Of a stretch of DNA of 64,000 nucleotides, positions 37,840-49,651 are shown one piece after another. Within the stretch, counting starts at the first letter, position 1; each line of letters starts with the position of its first letter. A program made the translations under genes and the position numbers. The stretch lies in the NCBI RefSeq assembly GCF_012395835.1, contig NZ_JAAZSQ010000001.1, positions 445,865 to 509,864 on the forward strand, read 5' to 3'. The DNA comes from Arthrobacter mobilis. Its GTDB lineage: Bacteria; Actinomycetota; Actinomycetes; Actinomycetales; Micrococcaceae. Below the pieces are notes generated by a model. The model was not told the origin of the DNA, did not search any database, and saw nothing but the letters and a program-made list of their open reading frames with translations.

Positions 37840-38427
37840 GTGGTGCCGGTGCGCCTGAAGCTCTGGCCGGGGGAGCAGGTCATCGTGGCCACGCGCCCGC
37901 AGGCGCGCTCCCTGTTCTGGCCGTTCCTGGCGCTGCTGCTGGTGCTGCTGGCCGCCGGCTTCGGCGCCGGCCGGCTGACCCGCGGGCAGCACATCGACTG
38001 GGTGGCCCAGTGGCAGCCGGTCCTGCAGGCAGCGCTGCTGGCCGCGGCCGTGCTGCTGGCCCTGCGGCTGTTCGTGGTGCCGCTGCTGCGCTGGTGCTCC
38101 ACCCGGTACGTGCTGACCAACCAGCGGCTGCTGGTGCGGCGCGGCTGGGGCCGGCGCAGCGAGCAGGAGACGCCGCTGGCGGGCATCTATGCGGTGCACG
38201 CCGAACAGTCCCTGCTGCAGCGGATGCTGCGCAGCGGCAACCTGCGTGCCGACGCGGGACCGGGCCGGTCCACCCGGCTGGTGGACGTGCCCGAGGTGCA
38301 CCGCTTCCGGACGCTGGTGGCCCGGGCCATCGAGCAGCTGCCCGCTGCCTGGCCGGGGGAGCGGCCCCAGGGCCCGGACGGCACCGGGCACGGCACGGCG
38401 CAGGACACAGGCTTCTACGCTGGGTAG
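37840..38427 (+). CDS. Membrane protein with PH-like (bPH2/YdbS-type) domain, 195 aa
   Basis: Two hydrophobic helices (about 26-45 and 63-83) are followed by TRYVLTNQRLLVRRGWGRRSEQ (in two parts), the signature of bacterial PH domains of the YdbS/bPH2 type, then VDVPEVHRFRTLVARAIEQL. The GTG at 37840 is the first in frame after GGAGGG, though spacing is long (13 bases). Located 54 bases after birA and 62 before the cyclase gene. Confidence 0.75.
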   Translation: MVPVRLKLWPGEQVIVATRPQARSLFWPFLALLLVLLAAGFGAGRLTRGQHIDWVAQWQPVLQAALLAAAVLLALRLFVVPLLRWCSTRYVLTNQRLLVRRGWGRRSEQETPLAGIYAVHAEQSLLQRMLRSGNLRADAGPGRSTRLVDVPEVHRFRTLVARAIEQLPAAWPGERPQGPDGTGHGTAQDTGFYAG

Positions 38428-38489
38428 AAACTGACGGTACGACCGGTAGATTGGTAACAACCGGATCACGACGGCAGAAGGGATGGCAG

Positions 38490-39659
38490 GTGTTGAGCAG
38501 CGGCGGACAGGACGAACGGCCCGGAGGTTTCGAGGAACCGGAGCCGATGACCCTGTCCATGCCCCGGATCATCCCGCACGCAGAGCTGGCGGCCGTCCGC
38601 CAGGACCTGCGCGAGGATCCCCAGCCGGACAAGGTGGACCGGCACGCCGTGCGCGACCTGGAGGTCCGGCTGCTGGGCGGGGAGCGGACGCTCAAGCGCC
38701 GCGAGGTCGCCGCTGCCGCCGGGGTATCCCTGCTCTCGGCCCGCAAGCTCTGGCGGGCCCTGGGCTTTGCGAATCTCGGCGACGAGGACGTGGCCTTCAC
38801 CCCGGCGGACATCGAGGCACTGACCACCATCATCAACCTGGTCCGCGAGGAACGGCTGACCGAGGAGGCGGCCATCTCCATTACCCGGTCGATCGGCCAG
38901 ATGACCGACCGCATGGTGGTGTGGCAGGTGGAGGCAGTCGTGGAGGAAATGGTGCACCAGCTGGGCATCACCGATGCCCAGGCGCGCAAGCGGCTGGTCA
39001 CCGAACTGCCGAACCTGATCGACCCGCTCGAACGGGTGCTGCTGTATTCTTACCGCCGCCAGCTCAACGCGGCGGTGTCCCGGCTGACGGTGCGGGCCGA
39101 GGCCGGGCTGGGGACCGAGGCCGGGGAGGACGATGACAGTTCGCTGCCGCTGCTGCGCGCCGTCGGCTTCGCCGACCTGGTCTCCTACACCAGCCTGTCC
39201 CGGCAGATGAACGAGAAGACCCTGGCCCAGCTGGTCCAGCGCTTCGAGCACCGGTGCGCGGAAATCATCTCCGTGGGCGGCGGCCGGCTGGTCAAGACCA
39301 TCGGCGACGAAGTGCTCTTCATTGCCTCGACGCCGCAGGCCGGGGCCGAGATTTCGCTGGCCCTGGCCAAGGCGATCGGTGACGACGATCTGCTGCCCTC
39401 GGCGCGCGTGGCGATGGTCTGGGGCGGGATCCTCTCCCGGCTCGGGGACATTTACGGGCCCACGGTCAACCTGGCGGCCCGGCTCACGGCCCTGGCCGAG
39501 CCCGGCACGGTGCTGCTCGATTCCAGCACCGCCGCCACGCTGGCCGGGGACGAGCGCTTCGTGCTCATGCCCCAGAAGGTGCGCACCGTGCGCGGCTTCG
39601 GCGAGATCCATCCGGTGACCCTGGCCCGTGGCCGCGGCACCGGCCTGGTGGTGGACTAG
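38490..39659 (+). CDS. Class III adenylate cyclase with N-terminal regulatory domain, 389 aa
   Basis: Converts ATP to cAMP. The C-terminal catalytic domain (about 222-385) has metal-binding Asp229 (FADLVSYT) and Asp273 (IGDEVLF), adenine-selecting Lys269 and the Asp in LGDIYGPTVNLAARL. Residues 30-200 are helical with a MerR-like start (LKRREVAAAAGVSLLSARKLWRALG). The length and arrangement match M. tuberculosis Rv1264, whose N-terminal domain senses pH and inhibits the cyclase. Start is the GTG preceded by AAGGGAT. The PP2C gene begins 4 bases after the stop, so the two are made together. Confidence 0.88.
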   Translation: MLSSGGQDERPGGFEEPEPMTLSMPRIIPHAELAAVRQDLREDPQPDKVDRHAVRDLEVRLLGGERTLKRREVAAAAGVSLLSARKLWRALGFANLGDEDVAFTPADIEALTTIINLVREERLTEEAAISITRSIGQMTDRMVVWQVEAVVEEMVHQLGITDAQARKRLVTELPNLIDPLERVLLYSYRRQLNAAVSRLTVRAEAGLGTEAGEDDDSSLPLLRAVGFADLVSYTSLSRQMNEKTLAQLVQRFEHRCAEIISVGGGRLVKTIGDEVLFIASTPQAGAEISLALAKAIGDDDLLPSARVAMVWGGILSRLGDIYGPTVNLAARLTALAEPGTVLLDSSTAATLAGDERFVLMPQKVRTVRGFGEIHPVTLARGRGTGLVVD

Positions 39660-39663
39660 GCAG

Positions 39664-40407
39664 ATGGCATCCATCCGGTTGACGGTCGGGCAGGGCACCG
39701 ACCGCGGGCTGCGCAGGCAGCTGAACGAAGATGCCCTGCTCGTGGCGCCGCCCCTGTTCGCCGTCGCCGACGGGATGGGCGGCCACGAGGCCGGCGACGT
39801 CGCCAGCCGGATCTGCGTGGAAACCCTGCAGCTGGACCCGGCCGGCCGGGAGGTCAACGGCGTGCACGCCGGCCAGGCCATTACCCGGGAGGAGCTGCGG
39901 CGGCGGCTCGCGGCCGCGGACCAGCGGATCAGGCAGGCGGCCGGTTCCCGGGCCGGCACCACCGTGAGCGGGGTGGCGCTGGTGGAGGCGGAGGGCCGGC
40001 CTGCCTGGCTGGTGTTCAACGTCGGGGACTCGCGCACCTACCGGCTGCGCCAGGGCCGGCTCGAACAGATCACCCGGGACCACTCCGAGGTGCAGGAGCT
40101 GCAGGACCTGGGGCGGATCACCGCCCAGCAGGCGCTGGTCCATCCGCGGCGCAACGTCATCACCCGCGCCCTGGGCACCGGCGAGGACGCGGAGCCGGAC
40201 TTCTGGCTGCTGCCGGTGGAACCGGGGGACCGGATGCTGATCTGCTCCGACGGGCTCACCGGCGAGGTCAGCGACGACCACCTGCATACCATCCTCGCCA
40301 CGCTGGCCCATCCGCAGGACGTGGTGGATTCGTTGATCCAGGCGGCACTGCGCTCGGGCGGGCGGGACAACATCACCCTGGTGGTGATCGACGCCGCCGC
40401 GGACTGA
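39664..40407 (+). CDS. PP2C-family Ser/Thr protein phosphatase, 247 aa
   Basis: Metal-dependent phosphatase with the family motifs in order: RQLNEDALL (Asp23), VADGMGGHEAGD (Asp36, Gly37), FNVGDSRTYRL, LICSDGLTGEV and GGRDNITLVV. Soluble, no sensor domain. Follows the cyclase by 4 bases and precedes ligA by 30. The only protein here likely to read the phospho-Thr it removes is the FHA protein at 957, which is not linked. Confidence 0.9.
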   Translation: MASIRLTVGQGTDRGLRRQLNEDALLVAPPLFAVADGMGGHEAGDVASRICVETLQLDPAGREVNGVHAGQAITREELRRRLAAADQRIRQAAGSRAGTTVSGVALVEAEGRPAWLVFNVGDSRTYRLRQGRLEQITRDHSEVQELQDLGRITAQQALVHPRRNVITRALGTGEDAEPDFWLLPVEPGDRMLICSDGLTGEVSDDHLHTILATLAHPQDVVDSLIQAALRSGGRDNITLVVIDAAAD

Positions 40408-42720
<2,313 letters not shown>

Positions 42721-42856
42721 GAGTTTTCCGGGACCGTGGCCGGATGGACTCCGGGCGTCGGTTGGAGGATGCCCGGGAAGGTTTGGGGAAAGAAATGTGA
42801 GCTACACCGCGCGGCGGTTCCCCGGTGCCGGCCGTGCGGTCCATCACCATGGAAGG

Positions 42857-44344
42857 ATGACACAAAGCACCACTGCACCCGCCCCTGCCCCTTCCGCCGC
42901 CCAGGCACCGGACCTGACCGCGGCCGAAGCCGCGCAGTACCTGCGGACCGGGCAGCTGGATGCGGCGGCCTACCTCGGCGCGCTGGCCGGGCGGCGGGAC
43001 TGGGCGGAGCAGCTGGGAGTGCTGATCCACGACAACTTCCCGGCCCTGCTCGAATCCGTTGCCGGCAGCCAGGACGCGGCGTCCCAGGACGCGCCGCTGG
43101 CCGGCATCCCGGTGGTGCTGAAGGACACCATCGACGCTGCCGGCATGCCGACGACCGGCGGCACCCCGGCCCTGAAGGACCACCGCCCCGCCGAGGACGC
43201 TCCCGTGACGGCCCGGCTGCGCGCCGCCGGCGCGCTGGTGGCGGGCAAGGCCAACCTGCACGAACTGTCCTTCGGCATCACCTCGAACAACGCAGCGTTC
43301 GGCCCGGTCCGCAACCCGTTCGACCCTGCCCGGGTGGCCGGGGGCAGCAGCGGAGGCTGCGCCGCCGCCGTCGCCATCGGCCTGGTACCGGCGGCCCTGG
43401 CCGCCGATACCGGCGGCTCGGTGCGCATCCCGGCGGCCTACTGCGGCATCGTCGGGTTCCGGCCCTCCGCCGGGCGCTACCCGTCCGCGGGCCTGGTGCC
43501 GGTTTCGCACACCCGCGACACGGTGGGACCGATGGCCCGCAGCGTCGCCGACATTATCCTGCTCGATGCGGTGCTGGCCGGACAGAAGCCGCCGGCCGCG
43601 GCCAGGCGCCGGGCCGACGCCGCCGGGCTGCCGCTGGACGGGCTGCGCCTGGGCGTCCCGGAGAGCACCTTCGGCCAGGACCTTGAGCCGGAGGTCGAGG
43701 CCTGCTTCCGCAGCACCCTGGCGGTGCTGGAGGCCGCCGGCGCCGAACTGGTGCCCGTGCAGCTGCGCGAGGTCCTGGACCTGGCCGACCCGGCGGGGCA
43801 GACGATCGCCCTGTACGAGGTGGCCGAGGACCTGGCCGGCTACCTGGCCGCCGGAGGCGCCTCCGCCAGCGTTCAGGACGTTGTGGACGCCGTCGCCAGC
43901 GAGGACGTGCGCGGCATCTTCGAGGCCGCCGCCGCGCTGCGGAAATCCGGCGACGCAGCGTACCGGCAGGCGCTGGCGGACGCGGCCACGGCCCGGCAGC
44001 TGTACCAGGCGGCCGTGGAGGAAGCCGGCGTGGCCGCGGTGATCCAGCCGACGGCCCCGGTCACGGCCCCGGAAATCGGCCGGGACACCACCATCGAGCT
44101 CAACGGCCGCGAGGTGCCCACCTTCGCCACCGTCATCCGGCACGCCAACCTCGGCGGCGTCCTGGGGCTGCCCGGCATCTCCCTGCCGGCGGGCACCAGC
44201 GCCGCCGGCCTGCCGGTCGGCGTCGAACTGGACACCGTGCCCGGTGCCGACGCGGACCTGCTCTGGCTCGCCCGGCAGGTCGAGGCACTGCTGCCGGCCG
44301 CGCCGCGGCCTGTCCCGGGCGCACCGGCGGCCGCCGGGAAGTGA
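42857..44344 (+). CDS. Amidase-signature family hydrolase, 495 aa
   Basis: The Ser-cisSer-Lys triad is clear: Lys89 (VVLKDTIDAAG), Ser164 (AGGSSGGCAA) and Ser188 (ADTGGSVRIPAAYCG), spaced as in GatA (75 and 24). The Cys-rich YCGIVGFRPSAGRYPSAGLVPVS segment resembles aliphatic or aryl amidases rather than GatA; substrate unknown. The start is uncertain: ATG at 42857 has GGAAGG directly adjacent, while an in-frame GTG at 42797 has a well-placed GGGGAAAG and would add 20 residues. It overlaps the GNAT gene and precedes gatCAB. Confidence 0.85.
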   Translation: MTQSTTAPAPAPSAAQAPDLTAAEAAQYLRTGQLDAAAYLGALAGRRDWAEQLGVLIHDNFPALLESVAGSQDAASQDAPLAGIPVVLKDTIDAAGMPTTGGTPALKDHRPAEDAPVTARLRAAGALVAGKANLHELSFGITSNNAAFGPVRNPFDPARVAGGSSGGCAAAVAIGLVPAALAADTGGSVRIPAAYCGIVGFRPSAGRYPSAGLVPVSHTRDTVGPMARSVADIILLDAVLAGQKPPAAARRRADAAGLPLDGLRLGVPESTFGQDLEPEVEACFRSTLAVLEAAGAELVPVQLREVLDLADPAGQTIALYEVAEDLAGYLAAGGASASVQDVVDAVASEDVRGIFEAAAALRKSGDAAYRQALADAATARQLYQAAVEEAGVAAVIQPTAPVTAPEIGRDTTIELNGREVPTFATVIRHANLGGVLGLPGISLPAGTSAAGLPVGVELDTVPGADADLLWLARQVEALLPAAPRPVPGAPAAAGK

Positions 44345-44856
44345 GCATCACCGTCCGGCCCGCCGTCGAGGCCGATTACGACGACGTCGCCCGGCTGACG
44401 CGGGCGGCGTACCTGCACGGCGGGCACCTGACGGAGGCTGATGCCTACCTCGAGCGGCTCGCGGACGTGGCGCACCGCGCCGAACATGCCACCGTCTGGG
44501 TGGCCGAGCTGGACGGGAAGGTCGCCGGCGCGGTGACGCTGACCCTCGCCGGCGGGGAGTACGCCGACATTGCCCGCCCCGGCGAGCTGGAATTCCGCAT
44601 GCTGGCGGTCGACCCCGCCCTCCAGCGCTCCGGCGTGGGGCGGGCCCTGGTCCAGGCCATCATCGAGCACGCCCGGCAGCTTCCGGGCGTCGAGGCGGTC
44701 AGCCTGACCACGGGCAGCGACTGGGAGCGGGCCCACCGGCTCTACTGGTCCCTGGGCTTCGTCCGCGTCCCGGAGCGGGACTGGAACGTGCCGGGTACCG
44801 ATATCCGGCTGTGGGTCTTCCGGCTGGACCTCAAGGGGCCTGCCCGGCGCCGGTAG
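44341..44856 (+). CDS. GNAT-family N-acetyltransferase, 171 aa
   Basis: Acetyl-CoA-dependent acyltransferase fold: N-terminal VRPAVEADYDDVARLTRAAY, motif A around MLAVDPALQRSGVGRALVQ (the Q/R-x-x-G-x-G/A loop is QRSGVGRA), motif B near RLYWSLGF. The acceptor is unknown. Its GTG overlaps the amidase stop (GTGA). The gap to gatC is 38 bases. Confidence 0.88.
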   Translation: MSITVRPAVEADYDDVARLTRAAYLHGGHLTEADAYLERLADVAHRAEHATVWVAELDGKVAGAVTLTLAGGEYADIARPGELEFRMLAVDPALQRSGVGRALVQAIIEHARQLPGVEAVSLTTGSDWERAHRLYWSLGFVRVPERDWNVPGTDIRLWVFRLDLKGPARRR

Positions 44857-44894
44857 ACTGGTAGCCACAACCGTTCCCCATCTGCAGGAGACCC

Positions 44895-45191
44895 ATGTCT
44901 GAGATCAATCGTGAGGCGGTCGCGCATTTGGCGCGGCTGGCCCACATTGAGATGACCGCGGAAGAGCTGGACAAAATGGCCGGCGAACTGGACGTCATCG
45001 TCGACTCGATCAAGACCGTCAGCGAAGTGGCCGGCGACGATGTACCGGCCACCTCCCATCCGATTCCGCTGGCCAACGTGTTCCGCGAGGATGTGCCCGG
45101 TGCGACGCTGACCAACGAGCAGGCCCTCTCCGGCGCGCCGGATGCCGAGGACGGCCGCTTCAAGGTCCCTGCAATCCTGGATGAGGAGTAA
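44895..45191 (+). CDS. gatC: Aspartyl/glutamyl-tRNA amidotransferase subunit C
   Basis: 98 residues with the GatC start [20 protein letters not shown] and the late NVFREDVPG segment that wraps the GatA-GatB interface. CAGGAG precedes the ATG. First gene of gatCAB, which turns Glu-tRNA(Gln) and Asp-tRNA(Asn) into Gln- and Asn-tRNA where the cognate synthetase is absent. Confidence 0.95.
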   Translation: MSEINREAVAHLARLAHIEMTAEELDKMAGELDVIVDSIKTVSEVAGDDVPATSHPIPLANVFREDVPGATLTNEQALSGAPDAEDGRFKVPAILDEE

Positions 45192-45198
45192 GGCCCCC

Positions 45199-46707
45199 GT
45201 GAACGAACTGATTAGCTCCAGCGCTGCCGACCTGGCCGCGAAGCTGGCCGCCAAGGAAGTCTCCGCCGTGGAGGTCACCCAGGCGCACCTGGACCGCATA
45301 GCCGAGGTCGACGGCGAGGTGAACGCCTTCCTGCACGTGAACACCGAGGAGGCCCTCGCCGTCGCCGCCGAGGTGGATGCCCTCCGGGCCGGCGGCCTGG
45401 CCGGGGAACTGCACGCCCTGGCCGGCGTGCCGATCGCGATCAAGGACCTGATCGTGACCATCGGCCAGCCCACCACCGCCGGGTCGAAGATGCTCGAAGG
45501 CTGGATGAGCCCCTACGACGCCACCGTGATCAGCAGGATCCGCGAGGCCAGGATGCCGATGCTGGGCAAGACCAACCTGGACGAGTTCGCCATGGGGTCC
45601 TCCACCGAGCATTCGGCCTACGGGCCCACCCGCAACCCCTGGGACCTGGACCGGATCCCCGGCGGTTCCGGCGGCGGATCCGCCGCAGCGGTGGCCGCGT
45701 ACGAGGCCCCGCTGGCCCTGGGCACCGACACCGGCGGTTCCATCCGCCAGCCGGCGGCGGTCACCGGTTCGGTGGGCGTGAAGCCGACCTACGGCGGCGT
45801 CTCGCGCTACGGGGCCATCGCCATGGCCTCCTCGCTGGACCAGATCGGCCCGGTCTCCCGGACCGTGCTGGACTCGGCACTGCTGCACGAGGTGATCGGC
45901 GGCCACGACCCGGCCGACTCCACCTCGCTGACCGACCCGCTGGGCGCGCTCGCCGAGGCGGCCCGCTCCGCGGACGTCGCCGGACTGCGGATCGGCGTGG
46001 TCCGCGAGCTGCAGGGTGAAGGCTACGACGCCGGAGTGCAGCAGCGCTTCGACGAGTCCCTTCAGCTGCTGCGCGGCGCCGGGGCCGAGATCGTCGAAGT
46101 GTCCTGCCCGAACTTCCGCTACGCCCTGGGCGCCTACTACCTGATCATGCCCTCGGAGGCCTCGTCCAATCTGGCCAAGTTCGACGGCGTGCGCTACGGG
46201 CTGCGGGTGCTGCCCGAGGACGGGCCGATGACCATCGAGCGCGTGATGGGCGCCACCCGTGCCGCCGGCTTCGGCGACGAGGTCAAGCGCCGGATCATCC
46301 TGGGCACCTATGCCCTGTCGGCCGGCTACTACGACGCCTACTACGGCTCGGCGCAGAAGGTGCGGACCCTGGTCCAGCGCGACTTCGAGGCCGCCTTCGC
46401 GCAGGCGGACGTGCTGGTGTCCCCGACCGCTCCGACCACGGCCTTCCGGCTGGGGGAGAAGCTGGACGATCCGCTGGCGATGTACCTGAACGACGTCGCC
46501 ACCATTCCGGCCAACCTGGCCGGCGTGCCCGGCATCTCGGTGCCCGGCGGCCTGGCCGACGGGCTGCCGGTGGGCATTCAGTTCCTGGCCCCGGCCCGCG
46601 AGGACGTGCGGCTGTACCGTGCCGGCGCCGCGCTCGAGGCCCTGCTGGAGGAAAAATGGGGCGGCCCGCTGCTTGCCCAGGCCCCGGTTCTCGGAGGTGT
46701 GAAGTAA
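45199..46707 (+). CDS. gatA: Aspartyl/glutamyl-tRNA amidotransferase subunit A
   Basis: Glutaminase subunit supplying ammonia to GatB. 502 residues from the GTG at 45199, preceded by GAGGAGTAAGG. Triad Lys82, Ser157 and Ser181 with spacing identical to characterised Gat[17 protein letters not shown] and [11 protein letters not shown] are canonical. The stop is directly followed by the gatB ATG. Confidence 0.96.
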   Translation: MNELISSSAADLAAKLAAKEVSAVEVTQAHLDRIAEVDGEVNAFLHVNTEEALAVAAEVDALRAGGLAGELHALAGVPIAIKDLIVTIGQPTTAGSKMLEGWMSPYDATVISRIREARMPMLGKTNLDEFAMGSSTEHSAYGPTRNPWDLDRIPGGSGGGSAAAVAAYEAPLALGTDTGGSIRQPAAVTGSVGVKPTYGGVSRYGAIAMASSLDQIGPVSRTVLDSALLHEVIGGHDPADSTSLTDPLGALAEAARSADVAGLRIGVVRELQGEGYDAGVQQRFDESLQLLRGAGAEIVEVSCPNFRYALGAYYLIMPSEASSNLAKFDGVRYGLRVLPEDGPMTIERVMGATRAAGFGDEVKRRIILGTYALSAGYYDAYYGSAQKVRTLVQRDFEAAFAQADVLVSPTAPTTAFRLGEKLDDPLAMYLNDVATIPANLAGVPGISVPGGLADGLPVGIQFLAPAREDVRLYRAGAALEALLEEKWGGPLLAQAPVLGGVK

Positions 46708-48222
46708 ATGACTGCTGTAACGGATGAAACCCTCTCCTTCGACGAGGCCATGGCCAAGTACGACCCGGTACTTGGCTTCGAGGTCCACGTGGAGCTGAAC
46801 ACCCGGACCAAGATGTTCTCCGCGGCCCCGAATGCCTTCGGGGACGAGCCGAACACCAATGTCAGCCCGGTGGACCTGGGCCTGCCCGGGGTGCTGCCGG
46901 TAGTGAACAGGGCGGCGGTGGAGTACTCGATCAAGATCGGCCTGGCCCTGGGCTGCAAGATCGCGCCCTCGTGCACCTTCGCGCGGAAGAACTACTTCTA
47001 TCCGGACACCCCGAAGAACTTCCAGACCTCCCAGTACGAGGACCCGATCGCCTACGACGGCGCCATCGACATCGAACTGGAGGACGGCACGGTCTTCACC
47101 GTGGAGATCGAGCGGGCGCACATGGAGGAGGACGCCGGCAAGCTGACCCACATGGGCGGGGCCACCGGGCGCATCCAGGGCGCCGACTTCTCCCTGGTCG
47201 ACTACAACCGGGCCGGCGTGCCGCTGGTGGAGATCGTGACCAAGCCGATCGTCGGCGCCGGTTCCCGGGCCCCCGAGCTGGCCAGGGCCTACGTGGCCAC
47301 CATCCGCGAGATCGTGAAGAACCTGGGCGTGTCGGATGCCCGGATGGAACGCGGCAACGTGCGCTGCGACGCCAACGTCTCGCTGATGCCCAAGGGCTCG
47401 GCCACCTTCGGCACGCGGTCGGAAACCAAGAACGTGAACTCGCTGCGTGCCGTCGAACGCGCCGTGCGCTACGAGATCCAGCGGCACGCAGCGGTGCTCG
47501 AATCCGGCCAGAAGGTCACCCAGGAGACCCGCCACTGGCACGAGGACACCCGCTCCACCACCGCCGGCCGGCCCAAGTCCGACGCCGACGACTACCGCTA
47601 CTTCCCGGAGCCGGACCTGGTGCCGGTGGTCACCAGCGAGGAGTGGATCGAGGAACTGCGCGCGCAGCTGCCCGAGCCGCCCGCCGAGCGCCGCCGGCGG
47701 CTGAAGGAGGCCTGGGGCTACTCCGACGCCGAGTTCCGCGACGTGGTCAATGCCGGGGTGATGGACTCGATCGAGGAGACCATTGCCGCCGGCGCCAGCG
47801 CCGCCGCGGCCCGCAAGTGGTGGATGGGCGAGGTCTCCCGCCGGGCCAAGGAAGCCGAGGTGGACCCGGCGGAGCTGGGCATCACGGCGGCGACCATCGT
47901 GGAGCTGGACTCGCTGATCCGCGCCGGCAAGATCAACGACAAGCTGGCCCGCAAGGTGCTCGAACACGTGCTGGCCGGCGAGGGCACCCCCGCCGAGGTG
48001 GTGCAGCAGCACGGCATGGCCGTGGTCTCCGACGACGCGGCGCTGCTCGAGGCGATCGATGCTGCCCTGGCGGCCCAGCCGGACGTGGCGGAGAAGATCC
48101 GCGGCGGCAAGGTGCAGGCGGCCGGCGCGATCGTCGGCGGGGTCATGAAGGCCACCCGCGGACAGGCCGACGCCGGCCGCGTCCGCGAGCTGATCTTCGA
48201 GCGCCTCGGCGTGGCCGGCTAG
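46708..48222 (+). CDS. gatB: Aspartyl/glutamyl-tRNA amidotransferase subunit B
   Basis: 504 residues. [15 protein letters not shown] and the cradle-domain [14 protein letters not shown], then [14 protein letters not shown] carry the kinase-like active site; the C-terminal helical and YqeY-like tail ([15 protein letters not shown]) binds tRNA. No gap to gatA. A strong hairpin terminator follows. Confidence 0.97.
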   Translation: MTAVTDETLSFDEAMAKYDPVLGFEVHVELNTRTKMFSAAPNAFGDEPNTNVSPVDLGLPGVLPVVNRAAVEYSIKIGLALGCKIAPSCTFARKNYFYPDTPKNFQTSQYEDPIAYDGAIDIELEDGTVFTVEIERAHMEEDAGKLTHMGGATGRIQGADFSLVDYNRAGVPLVEIVTKPIVGAGSRAPELARAYVATIREIVKNLGVSDARMERGNVRCDANVSLMPKGSATFGTRSETKNVNSLRAVERAVRYEIQRHAAVLESGQKVTQETRHWHEDTRSTTAGRPKSDADDYRYFPEPDLVPVVTSEEWIEELRAQLPEPPAERRRRLKEAWGYSDAEFRDVVNAGVMDSIEETIAAGASAAAARKWWMGEVSRRAKEAEVDPAELGITAATIVELDSLIRAGKINDKLARKVLEHVLAGEGTPAEVVQQHGMAVVSDDAALLEAIDAALAAQPDVAEKIRGGKVQAAGAIVGGVMKATRGQADAGRVRELIFERLGVAG

Positions 48223-48260
48223 CACCGGCCCCTGGCCGGCACCCCCTCCATCGACTGGGC

Positions 48261-48299
48261 AGATCACGCCCGTTTCCCGGCCGGAAACGGGCGTGATCT
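48261..48299 (+). terminator. Terminator of the gatCAB operon
   Basis: A perfect 17-bp stem (AGATCACGCCCGTTTCC and complement) with a 5-base CGGCC loop, 38 bases after gatB. Confidence 0.88.
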
Positions 48300-48336
48300 G
48301 TAGTCTCGATGGGAGGGGAGGGAAGGAGGGCGGCCG

Positions 48337-49229
48337 ATGGCGGGCATGCCTGCAGCGGACATCCGGGTGAGCGGTGGCCTGGTCCGGCGCCTGCTGGCCG
48401 ACCAGTTCCCGGACCTGGCCGCCCTGCCGCTGCGCTCGGCGGCCACCGGCTGGGACAATGCCATTTTCCGGCTGGGTGATGCGCTCGCGGTCAGGCTGCC
48501 GCGGCGCGCCGCCGCCGCGCCGCTGGTGCTGCACGAGCAGACCTGGCTGCCGAAGCTGGCCACCGGGCTGGAGATGTCGGTGCCGGCCCCGCTGCGCTGC
48601 GGCACGCCGTCGCCGTTTTTTCCGTGGCACTGGTCTGTGCTGCGCTGGATTGACGGCACGACGGCAGCCGGACAGCCCGCCGCGCAGCGGCGGCGCTGGG
48701 CGGGCCAGCTGGCAGCTTTCCTGGCCGGATTCGGGCAGCCGGCGCCGCCGCAGGCGCCAGCCAACCCGGTCCGCGGTGTTCCGCTGCGGGCCCGGGATGC
48801 TGACGTGCGCCGGCGGCTGGCCTCGCTGGCAGCCGAGCTGCCGGAGGCGGCGGAAGCGGCCCGGCTCTGGCAGCAGCTGTGCGCCGCACCCGGCTGGAAC
48901 GGCCCCGCGCTTTGGCTGCACGGGGATCTGCACCCGGCCAACCTCATCACTACCGGCGGCAGGCTCTCGGCGGTGATTGACTTCGGTGACCTGACGGCCG
49001 GGGATCCGGCCACCGACCTGGCCGCAGCCTGGCTGGTCTTTGACGGGCCGGGCCGCCGGGAATTCCGCGAGGCCCTTGAGTCGCGCCGGCGCATCGACGC
49101 GGCGACGTGGCAGCGGGCCCGCGGCTGGGCGTTGAACATTGCCACGGCCCTGCTGGCCATTCCGACGACAGCCCGCTGCTGCGGGCGGCCGGCCAGGCGG
49201 CGCTCGCCGAGGTCCTGGACCAGACCTGA
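48337..49229 (+). pseudogene. Aminoglycoside-phosphotransferase-family kinase with a 3'-end frameshift
   Basis: APH/choline-kinase fold: RSAATGWDNAIFRL, VRLPRR, the Brenner motif LWLHGDLHPANLIT and the metal motif VIDFGDLTAGDPATDLAAAW are intact, so the catalytic core is fine. At about 49158 the frame slips: the next frame gives HSDDSPLLRAAGQAALAEVL then DQT and TGA at 49227-49229, the usual end of this family, whereas the uninterrupted frame runs on to 49455 as Arg/Pro-rich sequence antisense to the DUF779 gene. One missing C in the GGCC at 49155-49158 explains it. Strong AAGGAGGG before the ATG. Substrate unknown. Confidence 0.8.
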
Positions 49230-49243
49230 GCGAGGGCCGCGGT

Positions 49244-49648
49244 TCAGCCGGGGAAGCCGAGCAGCTCCGAGCGGATCAGGAAGCGCTTGCCCTCGGGGGC
49301 TTCAACGGAGAAACCGCTGCCCCGGCCCGCCACCACGTCCACGGTCAGCCGGGTGTGCTTCCAGTAGGCGAACTGCCCGCGCGACATCCAGAACTCCAGC
49401 GGCCCGCAGCCGGGCAGGTCGAACACACCGAGCAGCACATCGGCTTCCGCGGTGATGAACTCGCCCGCCGGGTAGCACATCGGCGAGGAGCCGTCGCAGC
49501 AGCCGCCGGACTGGTGGAACATCAGCGGCCCGTGGCCGGCCCAGAGTTTCTGCAGCAACCTGACGGCGGATCCGGTCAGTGCCACCCGGGAGAAGTCCTC
49601 CCCGGGCAGCACCGCCGCGGCCTCCAGAACGGATTCGGAGGGCGCCAT
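49244..49648 (-). CDS. DUF779 protein, 134 aa
   Basis: Family members are short, Cys-containing proteins almost always next to aldehyde dehydrogenases. The conserved core is FHQSGGCCDGSSPMCYPAGEF, with GGCCDGS...C likely able to bind metal, and FWMSRGQFAYWKHTRLTVDV. Its ATG is 3 bases after the dehydrogenase stop, so it is translated from the same message. Function unknown; a role in dehydrogenase maturation or regulation is suggested only by linkage. Confidence 0.88.
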   Translation of the reverse strand: MAPSESVLEAAAVLPGEDFSRVALTGSAVRLLQKLWAGHGPLMFHQSGGCCDGSSPMCYPAGEFITAEADVLLGVFDLPGCGPLEFWMSRGQFAYWKHTRLTVDVVAGRGSGFSVEAPEGKRFLIRSELLGFPG

Positions 49649-49651
49649 TTT

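Noticed and set aside
37128..38489. Long in-frame extension upstream of the adenylate cyclase
   Set aside because: It runs through birA and the PH-domain gene in another frame; the cyclase has its own GTG with a ribosome site at 38490.
45160..48933. A 1257-codon open frame on the minus strand opposite gatA and gatB
   Set aside because: Same reason: antisense to well-defined genes, with biased composition and no domain.
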